From: Cylindrotheca closterium
Lineage: Eukaryota; Bacillariophyta; Bacillariophyceae; Bacillariales; Bacillariaceae
Direction: 5' to 3'
DNA length: 64,000 bases
Assembly (NCBI GenBank): GCA_933822405.4
Contig: CAKOGP040002202.1
Location: 633,765-697,764 of the forward strand
The position numbers and the translations under genes are program-made. The notes below the pieces were generated by a model, which saw nothing but the letters and a program-made list of their open reading frames with translations, ran no database searches and had not been told where the DNA came from. Below are positions 30,510 through 40,169 of this stretch, one piece after another; the stretch's first letter is position 1, and each line of letters begins with the position of its first letter.

Positions 30510-31212
30510 CTATTTGCAATTTCCACATGCTGGTCCACAATTAGCTTGCATCCATCCAGGGTTGCCATCGCATTCGCCTGGATGTGTAGATCGATTTTTT
30601 ATTCGAGCCACAGCAACAAAATAGTAATCAAGAACAAACAAAAACAAGAAAGAATGTGAGTACAATAAGCAGAAAAGACATGCGTTTCAACATATTCTCA
30701 ATTCATTGTATGTCAGGGACCGCCACCGAAATGGATCGACTTTTTTTCCTTCCAAAATGAATGAATGAATCGAAAGAATGAATCTAAAACAACAACGTAC
30801 CAACCGTCGCCCAGAAAGAACAAAATTCGTGCTTGTTTTTGCAAAAGTGTACATCCCGTGGCTCCTTCATATATTCAATGGTTTTCACAATGACTCCCAA
30901 AGTTAGTTCTTTACTCTCTCCAGTAGCTTCTTGTTTCACGCCAAATTGAATGGATTGTTCCAACAGTTCGGCCGCCGTATGTTTCGGAGTATTCGCGTAA
31001 CCACAAGAGACTGGACAATATCTTTGCATGTACCCAGCACTCTTTTTACATTCCCCTTCTTCCTTCCAGACGGAACATCGAGGATGGGTATCGCAAACAC
31101 CATTGGGAGCGCACTCTTGGGCTTGCACCATCATCATCATCATCGTCGAACTGCTATTGGTGGCTATTGAGGAGACCAGCAGGAACTGAAAAAGGAGTGA
31201 CATTGGAGACAT
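30510..31212 (-). CDS. Secreted ShK-domain protein, copy 1
   Basis: Exons 31212-30801 and 30577-30510 give 159 aa. The 223-nt phase-1 intron runs from GTACGT to ATCCAG. A signal peptide (about residues 1-31, ending VQAQ) leads into a Cys-rich segment (CAPNGVCDTHPRC, then CKKSAGYMQRYCPVSCGYA) typical of the first ShK unit. A helical linker of about 50 residues follows. The second Cys cluster (FCKNKHEFCSFWA, continued in exon 2 as GECDGNPGWMQANCGPACGNC) fits a second ShK unit. ShK modules occur in many secreted eukaryotic proteins and enzymes as binding modules; nothing here shows toxicity. A neighbouring paralogue has the same structure. Confidence 0.82.
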
Positions 31213-31534
31213 TGTGGGAGAAATTTGTAATCGAGTAATTCTATTCCCGTCTTTGATCCTCTAGGGTGACTAAAAACTGGTTGAAAGTAGCGCTGTTGTT
31301 GTGGATGATGATGTTGCTGTTGTTGTTGTTGGTTGGTTTGGATGAGAGTTCGTGTCTTTCAAAATGACTCCTCTGGGGAGGGGATAGAATGCCCCCCGAT
31401 AACTCAGTCAAAAGGGGGGAAGACCCATCTCGTGGTAATATTCACTTGAATCGAAAATAGAAGTGCGATAAGTTTGACACTAACATGATCGCATGGTGTC
31501 TCTCAAGATAGAAGAAGACTTGAAGAAACATGGA
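31213..31534. other. Spacer between the tandem ShK genes
   Basis: This should hold the promoter of copy 1 and the 3' UTR of copy 2. It has TGTTGTTGTTG and GGGGAGGGG runs and no gene. Confidence 0.4.
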
Positions 31535-32225
31535 TCATGTAGTTTTGCGGGATATTTGGAACTTGTGACAATTTCCACATGCTGGACCACAGTTCTTCTT
31601 CATCCAAGCATAATTCTTGTCGCACTCGCCTTGTAAGTTAAAAATTTCATAATCATCGTTTAGTAATGCATGGAAAGTAAAGATGGGACAAGAAAAAACT
31701 GGTGAGATGAAAGGATTGCATTGCAGACAAGACACTCGTTTGTCCTCCCTCCTTCCAGTAGTAGGTTCTAGCTAGTAGTCGCAGTAACAATGTCGTACCA
31801 TCTGTTGCCCAGAAGGAACAGTGCTCGTGTTTGTTGGCACATTTCGTGAGACGAGCGGTTCCAGCGTTCAATTTTTTCATGTAGTCAATCGATTGCAAAA
31901 TAACCTCCATGGTTCGTTCTTTTGTTTCTCCTGCAGCTTCTTGTGGGACTCCAAACTGTGTGGTCTGTTCAATGAGTTCGTCTTCCGTTTGAGTAAGGGG
32001 GGCAGGGGCATAACATGAGGCTGGGCAGTACTTTTTCATGTGCTCAGGATCCTTTTTGCATTTTCCTTCCTTTTTCCAAACAGGACACAATAGGTGGCTG
32101 TCACAAACACCGCCATCAGCAACACATTCTTGTCCTTGGACGGTTGCAAAGAGTATGGATGCAAACAACATAAATCGCAAGAATAATGACAATGGGAAGC
32201 CGAAACAAGGCGATGGACTAGGCAT
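31535..32225 (-). CDS. Secreted ShK-domain protein, copy 2
   Basis: Exons 32225-31799 and 31629-31535 give 173 aa with a 169-nt phase-1 intron (GTACGA...TACAAG). The intron lies at the same codon position as in copy 1, inside the second Cys cluster. The ATG at 32225 was chosen because a signal peptide (FLRFMLFASILFATVQGQ) follows; the frame is open further upstream. First Cys cluster: CVADGGVCDSHLLCPVWKKE with CKKDPEHMKKYCPASC. Second: CANKHEHCSFWATDG, continued by CDKNYAWMKKNCGPACGNC. The tail after the last Cys is a little longer than in copy 1. Likely extracellular or in the secretory pathway. Confidence 0.82.
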
Positions 32226-32517
32226 GCTAGAGTTTCTCTTTGTGAAGGGGTCGACTTCCCTGTCGATAGTCTCGTTCCGAGAAAGCAGTTTGAAGTTTTG
32301 CAGCATGTGAATTTTCAAGAACCGAAAAGGGGGAGGGAGTGCACAACTTAACCCCAACGATCCCGTAAAAGGGGGACATGTTGATGACATTACAATTGCA
32401 CCACATCACACATTCTCTCCAAACCATATATTGCATAAACATCCTTGACTTCGATCAACCTTTCTCAACAGAGTGCAAGTGACTACATCATTTGAATCAT
32501 CGTTTCAGCATCTAAAC
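32226..32517. other. Divergent promoter region
   Basis: It lies between start codons at 32225 (-) and 32518 (+). No gene is supported. A longer reading of the ShK frame into this span is possible but would bury the signal peptide. Confidence 0.4.
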
Positions 32518-32841
32518 ATGAAAAGAATCCCAGGTACACAACAGCCAAACAAATTTTCACAAGCATTCAAGCAAATGAAGAATGGTAGGTTCACTCATTT
32601 TTTGTTTTACAAAGTCGTGTATCTCCCAAGTTCTCCTAGTTCTCCTACTCACAGTGTTTGCATTTTACTCTTTCAATCTCCTTTGTTATATATATATATA
32701 GTCTGTCCAGGTGCTATTTCTGGATATGCCACCTGTATCATTCAAGCTGACGCATCGGAAACAGGGGTTACGAAAGGTGCATGCTCGAAGGAATTTGCCG
32801 AATTGAAGCAGTGCTTTCAAAATGTGCGCAAGTTGCGATAG
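32518..32841 (+). CDS. Twin-CX9C protein, NDUFAF8-like
   Basis: Exons 32518-32584 and 32702-32841 give 68 aa. The 117-nt phase-1 intron has GTAGGT at its start and ends in a (TA)n run plus G. Two CX9C pairs are exact: CPGAISGYATC and CSKEFAELKQC. Spacing, small size, basic N-terminus and the F-x-x-L-x-x-C-F ending resemble NDUFAF8, an assembly factor of mitochondrial complex I imported through the Mia40 relay. The tiny size and the intron make this gene easy to miss. Other CX9C proteins (COX- or CMC-type) remain possible, but the pattern fits NDUFAF8 best. Confidence 0.75.
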   Translation: MKRIPGTQQPNKFSQAFKQMKNGRFTHFLFYKVVYLPSSPSSPTHSVCILLFQSPLLYIYIVCPGAISGYATCIIQADASETGVTKGACSKEFAELKQCFQNVRKLR

Positions 32842-33075
32842 TAAGAATGCCAAATGATTTAGAACGAGGAGTAGGGCTCCTCTGACATTGATCCATCCAT
32901 CCGCAGACATGCATATAACCATCACTATATACTGACCTTACGTTGAATGAATCAATCCATAAAACTAGAATAATTATTTTCCAATTCAGAATCTATCGTT
33001 ATTAAAATACTTCTTTCGTTAAATGCTCTCTAGCGACTACTGGAACAGCACACTTCAAGGACTACGTGTCATCAT

Positions 33076-35042
33076 TTACATGTCCAAGTGTTCGTGCCAT
33101 TCTGAAAAGAGCTCCCCACCCTTTTCGTCGTCAATACCTTGCCACTTGATCAACTGGTTACCCTCTGCCTTGCGTCGGATGCGATACAAAACGGCACCAA
33201 AGACGGCCATGAGACCCAAAAAGCCGGTTCCAGAGACCTGATGTCCGTACAGGAAACATGACAGAGCGATGCTGAGCAGAATCCTTGTGGTCATGATCAG
33301 GGTAAAGACCACGGCACCAAAGTTCTTGATGGTATAAAAGATGAAAAGTTGTCCAATCGTCGAGCAAATGGAGAACATGAAAAAGTGCAAATGAATCTCC
33401 GAATGCTGGTAGACAAACTCCAAAGCTGGTCCCAACTCATGGGTATGAATGAGAGTAATCAGTGACAAGACGGTCGAAAAGGCCGAAGTGGCAAACATGA
33501 GTTCGATCATGCTCAAATCCACATGCCGTTGGAACATGCGCGATTGAAATTGACTGGTAAAACTGTCAAAGAACAGAAACAAACACAAGAGCATGACGCC
33601 CGTCCACTTGGCCGACGCTACCTCCGCAGTTCCCAAATAGTTAGTTCCCCAGCTCAAATCATCAGTCGAGCTCATAAACATGGCAATCCCGATTCCAATG
33701 ACCAAAGCAACAACGTAATCATACACCGGGTCTATCGATGTATGTATCAGGTACAAGTAGGAAGACAAAATTTGGTTAGCTAGAGGTCAAAGCAAGTATC
33801 ATCATTTAGCATCCATTAGCAATCTCAACTTACAAGTTTTGTTTCCCAACAGTTTTCCCATGAGCATAACTGGCGCCAACTTGAAGGATTTGAAAATGGT
33901 AGTGGCCGGAAAACTCAAATATCGCAAGGCTTCGTATTGACACCAACTACTCAACATGTTGGATATACTGGGAAAGGAATACTCGTACAGAATTGTCGTA
34001 CGCGACGCCCGTGGTTTCAACCACAAGAGCATCATGCCCGACATGACCAGCGTCCAAAATCGATTGGAAAAGACCAAGGCGTAGGAATAGGTGAAAAAGT
34101 CTCCCGTGTGTCGTGGATACCTTCGAGTGAGCATGCGTTCTTGCAAGACACCCCAGGTGACAAAGGTGATGTTGAGCATGAGACTGCAAAATAACAGACG
34201 CTTGACGACTTGAGAGCGAGAGGCTTGTTCTTGATCAAACTCCAAAAAGTTGTGGTCCGAATCAAACATCCACGAGGCCTCATCCCCAGAAGGTGAGGAA
34301 TCATCACTTCGCAAGAATTCCTCATCTTCATCACTGTACAAGGCTTCCAATTCATCCTCTTCCAATTCGACGTCGTATTCCAACATGAGATCTTCTTCTT
34401 CGCTACTCTCGTTATTGCTATCTTTGTAAGAACTCTTTCGTCGATACGAGTAGGGTCGTTGCTTGTCAAAATTGGCTTCCAAATGTCCTCGTTTCAAGGA
34501 TTCCGGAAAGTAAATCTTGGCCACCATGATTGTGATAATCACCATGGCCACGTCTAAATGACAGGAACGACGGAAGAGGCAAAATTTTAAAAGGATGCGA
34601 GAGAGATGAAAATGGGAGAAAAAAAATTGGGTGAGTAATTTGGACGTTGCATCATCCGGATGGCAATAAATTGAAATTTTGTTTTTCGGGCAGGGAAAGG
34701 TTGTCACCCATGCAGAATATACAGACGATGATTCCTTATTCGTCATTCTTCATTCCACAAAAAGCAAGAGCCAAACGGCGGTAGGAACGTACATAACAAA
34801 AAATTGGTAGCCAAGAGATACAACTCCGCTTCCGCCGATTTGGACAAGACAGGAGTGGATCCCGTATAATACGAGGAGGAATCCAATGCCGATTGCGACG
34901 ATTGCGCTGTGGTTGTTTCATATTGAAAGCCATTCGAAGCTGGATAATCATTTTCGATCTTGGCAAAATCATCGTCTGCTGCGCCCAGTATCCGTTCCAA
35001 CAAATAGCGATGACCATTGGCCAAGTCCACAAAATCCACCAT
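33076..35042 (-). CDS. UAA-family transporter, PAPS/nucleotide-sugar type (SLC35B-like)
   Basis: Three exons, 35042-34793, 34553-33834 and 33731-33076, give 541 aa. Introns are 239 nt (GTACGT...ATTTAG) and 102 nt (GTAAGT...CGATAG), both phase 1. Each join restores a motif: LLATNFLLYVAMVIITIMVA (a membrane helix) and LLGNKTYPVYDYVVALVIGI, a UAA-family hallmark. The first helix is followed by an acidic, Ser-rich loop of about 80 residues (LEEDELEALYSDEDEEF) before the conserved transporter core. The core (GVLQERMLTRRYP, LSSWCQYEALRYLSFPATTI, TRILLSIALSCFLYGHQVS) fits the PAPS-transporter branch, which carries activated sulphate into the Golgi. A UDP-sugar substrate cannot be excluded. Confidence 0.83.
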
Positions 35043-35075
35043 TTTGTAATGATTGACTATAATTGACTATAATGG

Positions 35076-35137
35076 AATGAATCAATCAATGAATCAATCA
35101 ATGAATCAATCAATGAATCAATCAATGAATCAATCAA
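35076..35137. repeat. 12-bp tandem repeat (AATGAATCAATC)
   Basis: About five copies lie just upstream of the UAA transporter's ATG, so within its 5' UTR or promoter. Related GAATGAATC words occur near many genes in this window. Confidence 0.9.
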
Positions 35138-35684
35138 ACTCCGTGAAATGCTCTCAAAGCAGGGGTTGTGACAGTGTCGGATGAGTTCGCAATGCAGTTG
35201 TTATGGTTCAACTCTAATGAATGCTGAACGAGGATCGTGGGTTTCAAACTGATGATGGATCCAACAACAAAAAGGGGTGCTGTATGATCATCGGACACAC
35301 TCGTATACACACAGCAATGCCACCACTGTGCGGTGTAAGGTTTTGGGGGTGTAGAGAAAGTGGTACAGAGCACTAGAAAAGTTTCTTTCAACCCAGTCCC
35401 AATCGAATATTTTAAAATAGGGAAACTCGGGTAAATACTGTAGTCCTAAAAAGTAAAGTAAGGTACTGTTGAAGAAATAACGAATTATGTGGCGATTTTT
35501 AGGTGCCGGCACGGGACCACCTACCTACTTATATATATCATCATTCATTCACAAATACTGCACAGAGACGACAAGAGCAAGAAAAAGAACCATTGTTGTC
35601 ATCGTCATTGTCACCTCAAGCGCCTATGGGCCATTGACACCAAACTAATAGCAACGATACGAGTTCCACTACTACTGTACAATA
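35138..35684. other. Divergent promoter region
   Basis: It lies between the UAA transporter (-) and receptor cyclase A (+). TACTGTA occurs at 35436-35442 and 35673-35679, the latter 5 bp before the ATG at 35685. No gene is supported. Confidence 0.45.
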
Positions 35685-38600
35685 ATGAGAATAAGGGTCC
35701 TCTCCATCCTTTTGTCGTTATGGCCTCTCTTTCTTCTGCTACCGATTGCAGTCGCACAAGAGTGCCAGATTGAATTGCCATCATCACCATCATTATCACC
35801 ATCATTATCACCATCACCATCATTACATAATGAAACAACACAACGGGAATACATTCTGGGAGGACATTCTTGGCACCTTCCTGTCATTGATTATCTCAAT
35901 GATGTGGTGGGCCAACAATTTGATCCTCCCATTCGATTCACTTGGAAAACCCATGCGGAATGGCTCAATGCTCCCACTGTTGAAGATGCTTTGGCCCGAG
36001 GGTATGACTTTATCAACAGCAATGCCTATCGGAGTTCCTGTTACGAATCAGAAGGCAAGGCAATTGCTCTGGCGACCGAACGTCGGGTGCTTCGAGACCC
36101 TGACACTCGGTTGCTTTACAATGTGACACAGTTTGGAGCAGCCTTGTATACCCTGAGCAATCGAACCGATATTTTGACGGTCCAAGATGTACGAGGAAAG
36201 AAAATTGGTACCAATCGATATTCCAATTTGGCCACGTGAGTTTTTGGCAATGTTATGAATGATTGTTGGTTTTTGTTACTATGTTTCATATTGTTTGACT
36301 TGCCGGATCCTTTTCATGCTCATCATCATATTATCATTTTCTTTTTTAATTTATAATTTCGTGTTGCTTGCTTGCTTCAGGCATCTATGTTATGATGTGC
36401 TGTTACGAAATGGGGTTCACAACCTACAAGATCCAGAACAAATCATATACTTTCGACGTTCCACCGATGCGCTGGAAGCGGTGTTGGATGGGCGAGTGGA
36501 TGTGGGATGCGCGGCGGCCAACACGTTGGAATTTTACAAAGTGGACGACGACAGTGAACGACTGGATTTGTCACGGATACGAATCCTGGGGGAACAACTC
36601 CACATGACCAATGATGGTGTTCCGTATCCCTTCAAAGTTTCGTCCCCATTGGTACCAACCCCTCTCTTTCAAGCGTTGCCGCACGTCGAACCGATTGTGA
36701 TTGAAAAGGTCCGGAATGCCCTGCTGGCCATGGGGGATCACGCAGATGTGGCGCCCGCCTTGTTGGCCTGCCTCGACGATCGTGGATGCCAAACGAATAA
36801 TACGGTGTGTGCGGAGGATTGCTTTCAAAGCCTTACTAATAATAATGCGACGATGATACGACGGTGCGATACGACGGCCGAACTTGCGTTGAAGGCATTT
36901 ACCGCCATTGGAGATGATATTTGGGGATATACCAAGCCGCAACAGAACCTGGACATGCGAGATATTCAAGAGTCCACTGGATTTTTGGTAAGGGATCCGA
37001 ATCCCCGATGCGTTCGCTTGCAAAATATAGCAGAAGCCGTGACTTGTCCGCCGGGTCACTTTATTCGATCGAGCCAAGATATTATAAACGAATGCAACGT
37101 GTCGGGGCTCGAATGTTACGGATGGGACTGTTTGTGCAGTCCCTGCGTAAAAGCCTTTGAGGTAGACTTTGTTGTCACCAGTAATAACAACGAAGAAACG
37201 ACGACGACCCAAAGCAGCAGTATTACAGGAACTGGATGTTCCAAGTTCTCCTTATGCGGGGCCGTCGAACAAGAGAGCTCCATTTCCTTGTTGGCAGTGG
37301 ACAACAAGAAACGGCACAATATTACCATGAGGGGCGCCTTTCTAATGAGTGATGACAGTCGAGATGAGTTTGTGCTGGATTTGGTCAACGGGACTTTTCA
37401 GTATGACTTTGACGTATCGAGGACCCGAGTGGGTCAAAAGGTTGTCATTATTGAAGTTTGTGAGCGGGATGAACCATGCGGAGAGATTCCAGAGAGTCCC
37501 TTCCGAATCAATGTGATGAAACGGAGCTGCCCTGCAGAGCTATTTGGCAATGGACGGGAGGCCGATGAGTGGGGAGTATGTGTTTGCAAGGGTGGTATGG
37601 TCGATCTTGGTAGAAATTGTTCATCGATCGCAGCTATCACTGTAGTTGCTGTTGTTTTGATGATGTTTGTGACCTTGGTCACTGTCATGATATATGTTCG
37701 CAAGCTGAAAGATGAGACACAAAACGATATGCTTTGGACGGTAAAGCACGACGAGCTGAAGTTTAACGCTCCGCCAGAAATAGTTGGGCGAGGGACGTTT
37801 GGACTGGTGTTATTGGCAGGTACGTTCGAAACGAAGAATCATTTGGGATGTTTGCTATTTTGGGTTCAAACTGACTAGAGTCTCGTTTTGTATCGCAGAA
37901 TATCGCGGAACGCAGGTAGCTGTCAAGCGCGTGATCCCAGCAAAAACCAGAGCCACGTTGGAATCGTCATTCCATCAAGATAAGACAGAGCCGACGGGAA
38001 TAGAGTCATCGGAACAGTTGAACCAGTCGCAAAATCTTGGTCTTCGATCTGGATTCAGTGGGGCAAGATCTAACGAAGATGCAGAGATTGGTGCCAAAGC
38101 ATCTTGGGAGAAGCTCCGATCGAATTTTGTCGAAGAAATGAGAATATTATCAAAGCTGCGGCATCCTTGCATTTGCACTGTGATGGGTACGTCTTCGAAT
38201 CAATCATTTGAATTTCCAATTCCATTCATAGAACATCCCACTTACCAGGCCGCCTTCGCTCTGTCATCGTTTGTAGGTGCTGTTATTGACAACAAGGACG
38301 AGCCAATGCTTGTAATGGAGTATATGGATTATGGATCGCTCCATGATCTGCTGAAAAATAATACCATGGCCATCAATGGAGAAGTCATCCTTCCAATCCT
38401 ACGAGACATTTCTCAAGGAGTCCGATTCCTACATTCTGCTGACCCGCAGGTCATCCATGGAGGTACGCTTGCTGTTACCGTTGTTTGGACTTCTACTTTC
38501 GTTTGATTTTGACATTTCCGAAGCTAACTCACATTGACTATATAAAAATCGCAGATTTGAAGGCAGCCAACATTCTTGTGGACAGTCACTTTCGAGCCAA

Positions 38601-39820
38601 AGTGGCAGACTTTGGACTTTCTCAGAAGAAGCAACTACGAGGCACCGGTACTCCGTACTGGATGGCTCCGGAGCTCCTACGGAATGAATCTGCTCAAACT
38701 GCCGCCAGTGATGTATTCTCTTTCGGAGTCATTTTGATTGAAGTGTGTAGCCGGAAAGATCCTTACGAAGGAGAAGACCCCAATACTGTGTTAAAAGAGA
38801 TTGCTGATAAGTCAATTCAAAAGCGACCAACGGTTCCAGCAAGCTGCACGTCTCAAATCCAATCAATGATAGCGGACTGTTTGGTGGACGAGGCAGACAG
38901 CCGGCCAACTTTTGAAGAAATCGATACTCGATTGAAGCGTATTGATACAGCAGCAGCTGATATATTGCCCATGGCGAAAAACAAAACTCTCAAACGGCCT
39001 GGAACTGACGTGGGGCTACAGGACAGTTTCCCAAGGTATGTCGTGTACAATGGAAGAAAAATTGCACTCCGTTTCGGTTTATTGACATCTTTTGGGTTTG
39101 ATTTCTCTCTTCTTTTTTCACAGCCACATTGCAGAAGCCTTGCAAGGGGGAAGAAAAATTGAACCGGAGCATCGAGACTGCGTAACCATTTTCTTCTCTG
39201 ATGTTGTTGATTTTGACAAAATTTCGCCCAAATTACCTTCGCATAAAGTTGCTGATTTGTTGGATCGCCTGCATAGCAAGTTTGATGCTCTCGCCAAAGA
39301 TCATGATGTTTTCAAGGTGGAAACCATTGGGGACACTTACATGGCGGTGACAAATTTGGTGAAGGACCAACGCGATTCCCATGCGAAGCGGATAGCTGAT
39401 TTTAGTATCGCTGCCATCGCAGCTGGCAAGACAACTTTTATTGATAAAGATGACGAAAGTAAGGGCTTTGTGAGTATCCGATGCGGCTTTCATTCTGGTC
39501 CGGTGGTAGCGGATGTTGTGGGTATCAAGTGTCCTCGCTATTGCCTGTTCGGAGAAGCTGTGAACATGGCAAGCTTGATGGAGAGTAAGTCTTTGGCGAA
39601 TAGGATTCAATGTTCAGTGGCATCTGTCAAGTTATTGAAGCAGCAGGATGCAAGTATTAAGATATCTTCAAGAGGTATGATTCCCATCAAGGGAAAGGGC
39701 GTCATGGATACGTTCTGGGTAGACGAGAGCAGCAATGTGCACACTCCATTCACCGTGACGAGACAAGAGTTAGATGATGTATGGAGCGCTGGTGCTTTCT
39801 CGTCCATAGAGACAGCCTAG
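35685..39820 (+). CDS. Receptor guanylyl cyclase/kinase with PhnD-like ectodomain (copy A)
   Basis: Six exons: 35685-36235, 36381-37819, 37899-38186, 38277-38462, 38555-39035 and 39124-39820, 1213 aa. All introns are GT-AG, 79-145 nt. A signal peptide (1-24) is followed by a PhnD/phosphonate-binding-type domain (about 55-300: GAALYTLSNRTDILTVQDVR, RGKKIGTNRYSNLATHL, ALEAVLDGRVDVGCAA), a Cys-rich region and a membrane helix (600-623). The TKL-like kinase has the G-loop GRGTFGLV, VAVK lysine, EEM Glu, HGDLKAANIL, DFG and APE. The class III cyclase (about 983-1200) has FFSDVVDF and KVETIGDTYMAV metal-binding Asp. Glu of KVETIGD and Cys of RYCLFG are the guanine-specifying pair. In VNMASLMES the usual catalytic Arg is Leu. 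It likely couples a ligand outside the cell to cGMP and phosphorylation. Confidence 0.88.
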
Positions 39821-40169
39821 GTTCCAATAACGAATAGATAAATAGAAAGTATAGATAAAACGTAGTACACTTGGATCAGGAGCGGCAACAAGAGGTCCAA
39901 CAAAACCCGAATAAAATCGACCTCCCTACCACAACAGCAGAACTATGATACTAGCAAAACGGTTGACTATTTGCCTGTAGCATCTCAAAGATGAACTATA
40001 GGCTTTACCGCATCATAATCTCCGATCCATTGATTTGGATGCCATCGCTAGCTAGGGTGACTCATTCGATCAAACCGCAATGCTTTTGTGTGCTATCATC
40101 ATCGTCGTCATAATATTTTCTGTCGATGGAGAACATTTTATTTTGCAACCAATAAATTATGCTTGAAGA
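39821..40169. other. Intergenic stretch
   Basis: This is the 3' flank of receptor cyclase A and the promoter side of the gene at 40170. No gene and no clear motif were seen. Confidence 0.4.

Noticed and set aside
35746..36126. Alternative plus-strand frame with His runs in exon 1 of receptor cyclase A
   Set aside because: It is a shifted reading of the Ser/Pro repeat (TCACCATCA) in the true frame; the true frame continues the PhnD-like domain.
36571..37212. A 213-codon antisense frame over receptor cyclase A
   Set aside because: It mirrors a coding exon, has no domain, and copy B's equivalent antisense frame is not conserved as a protein.
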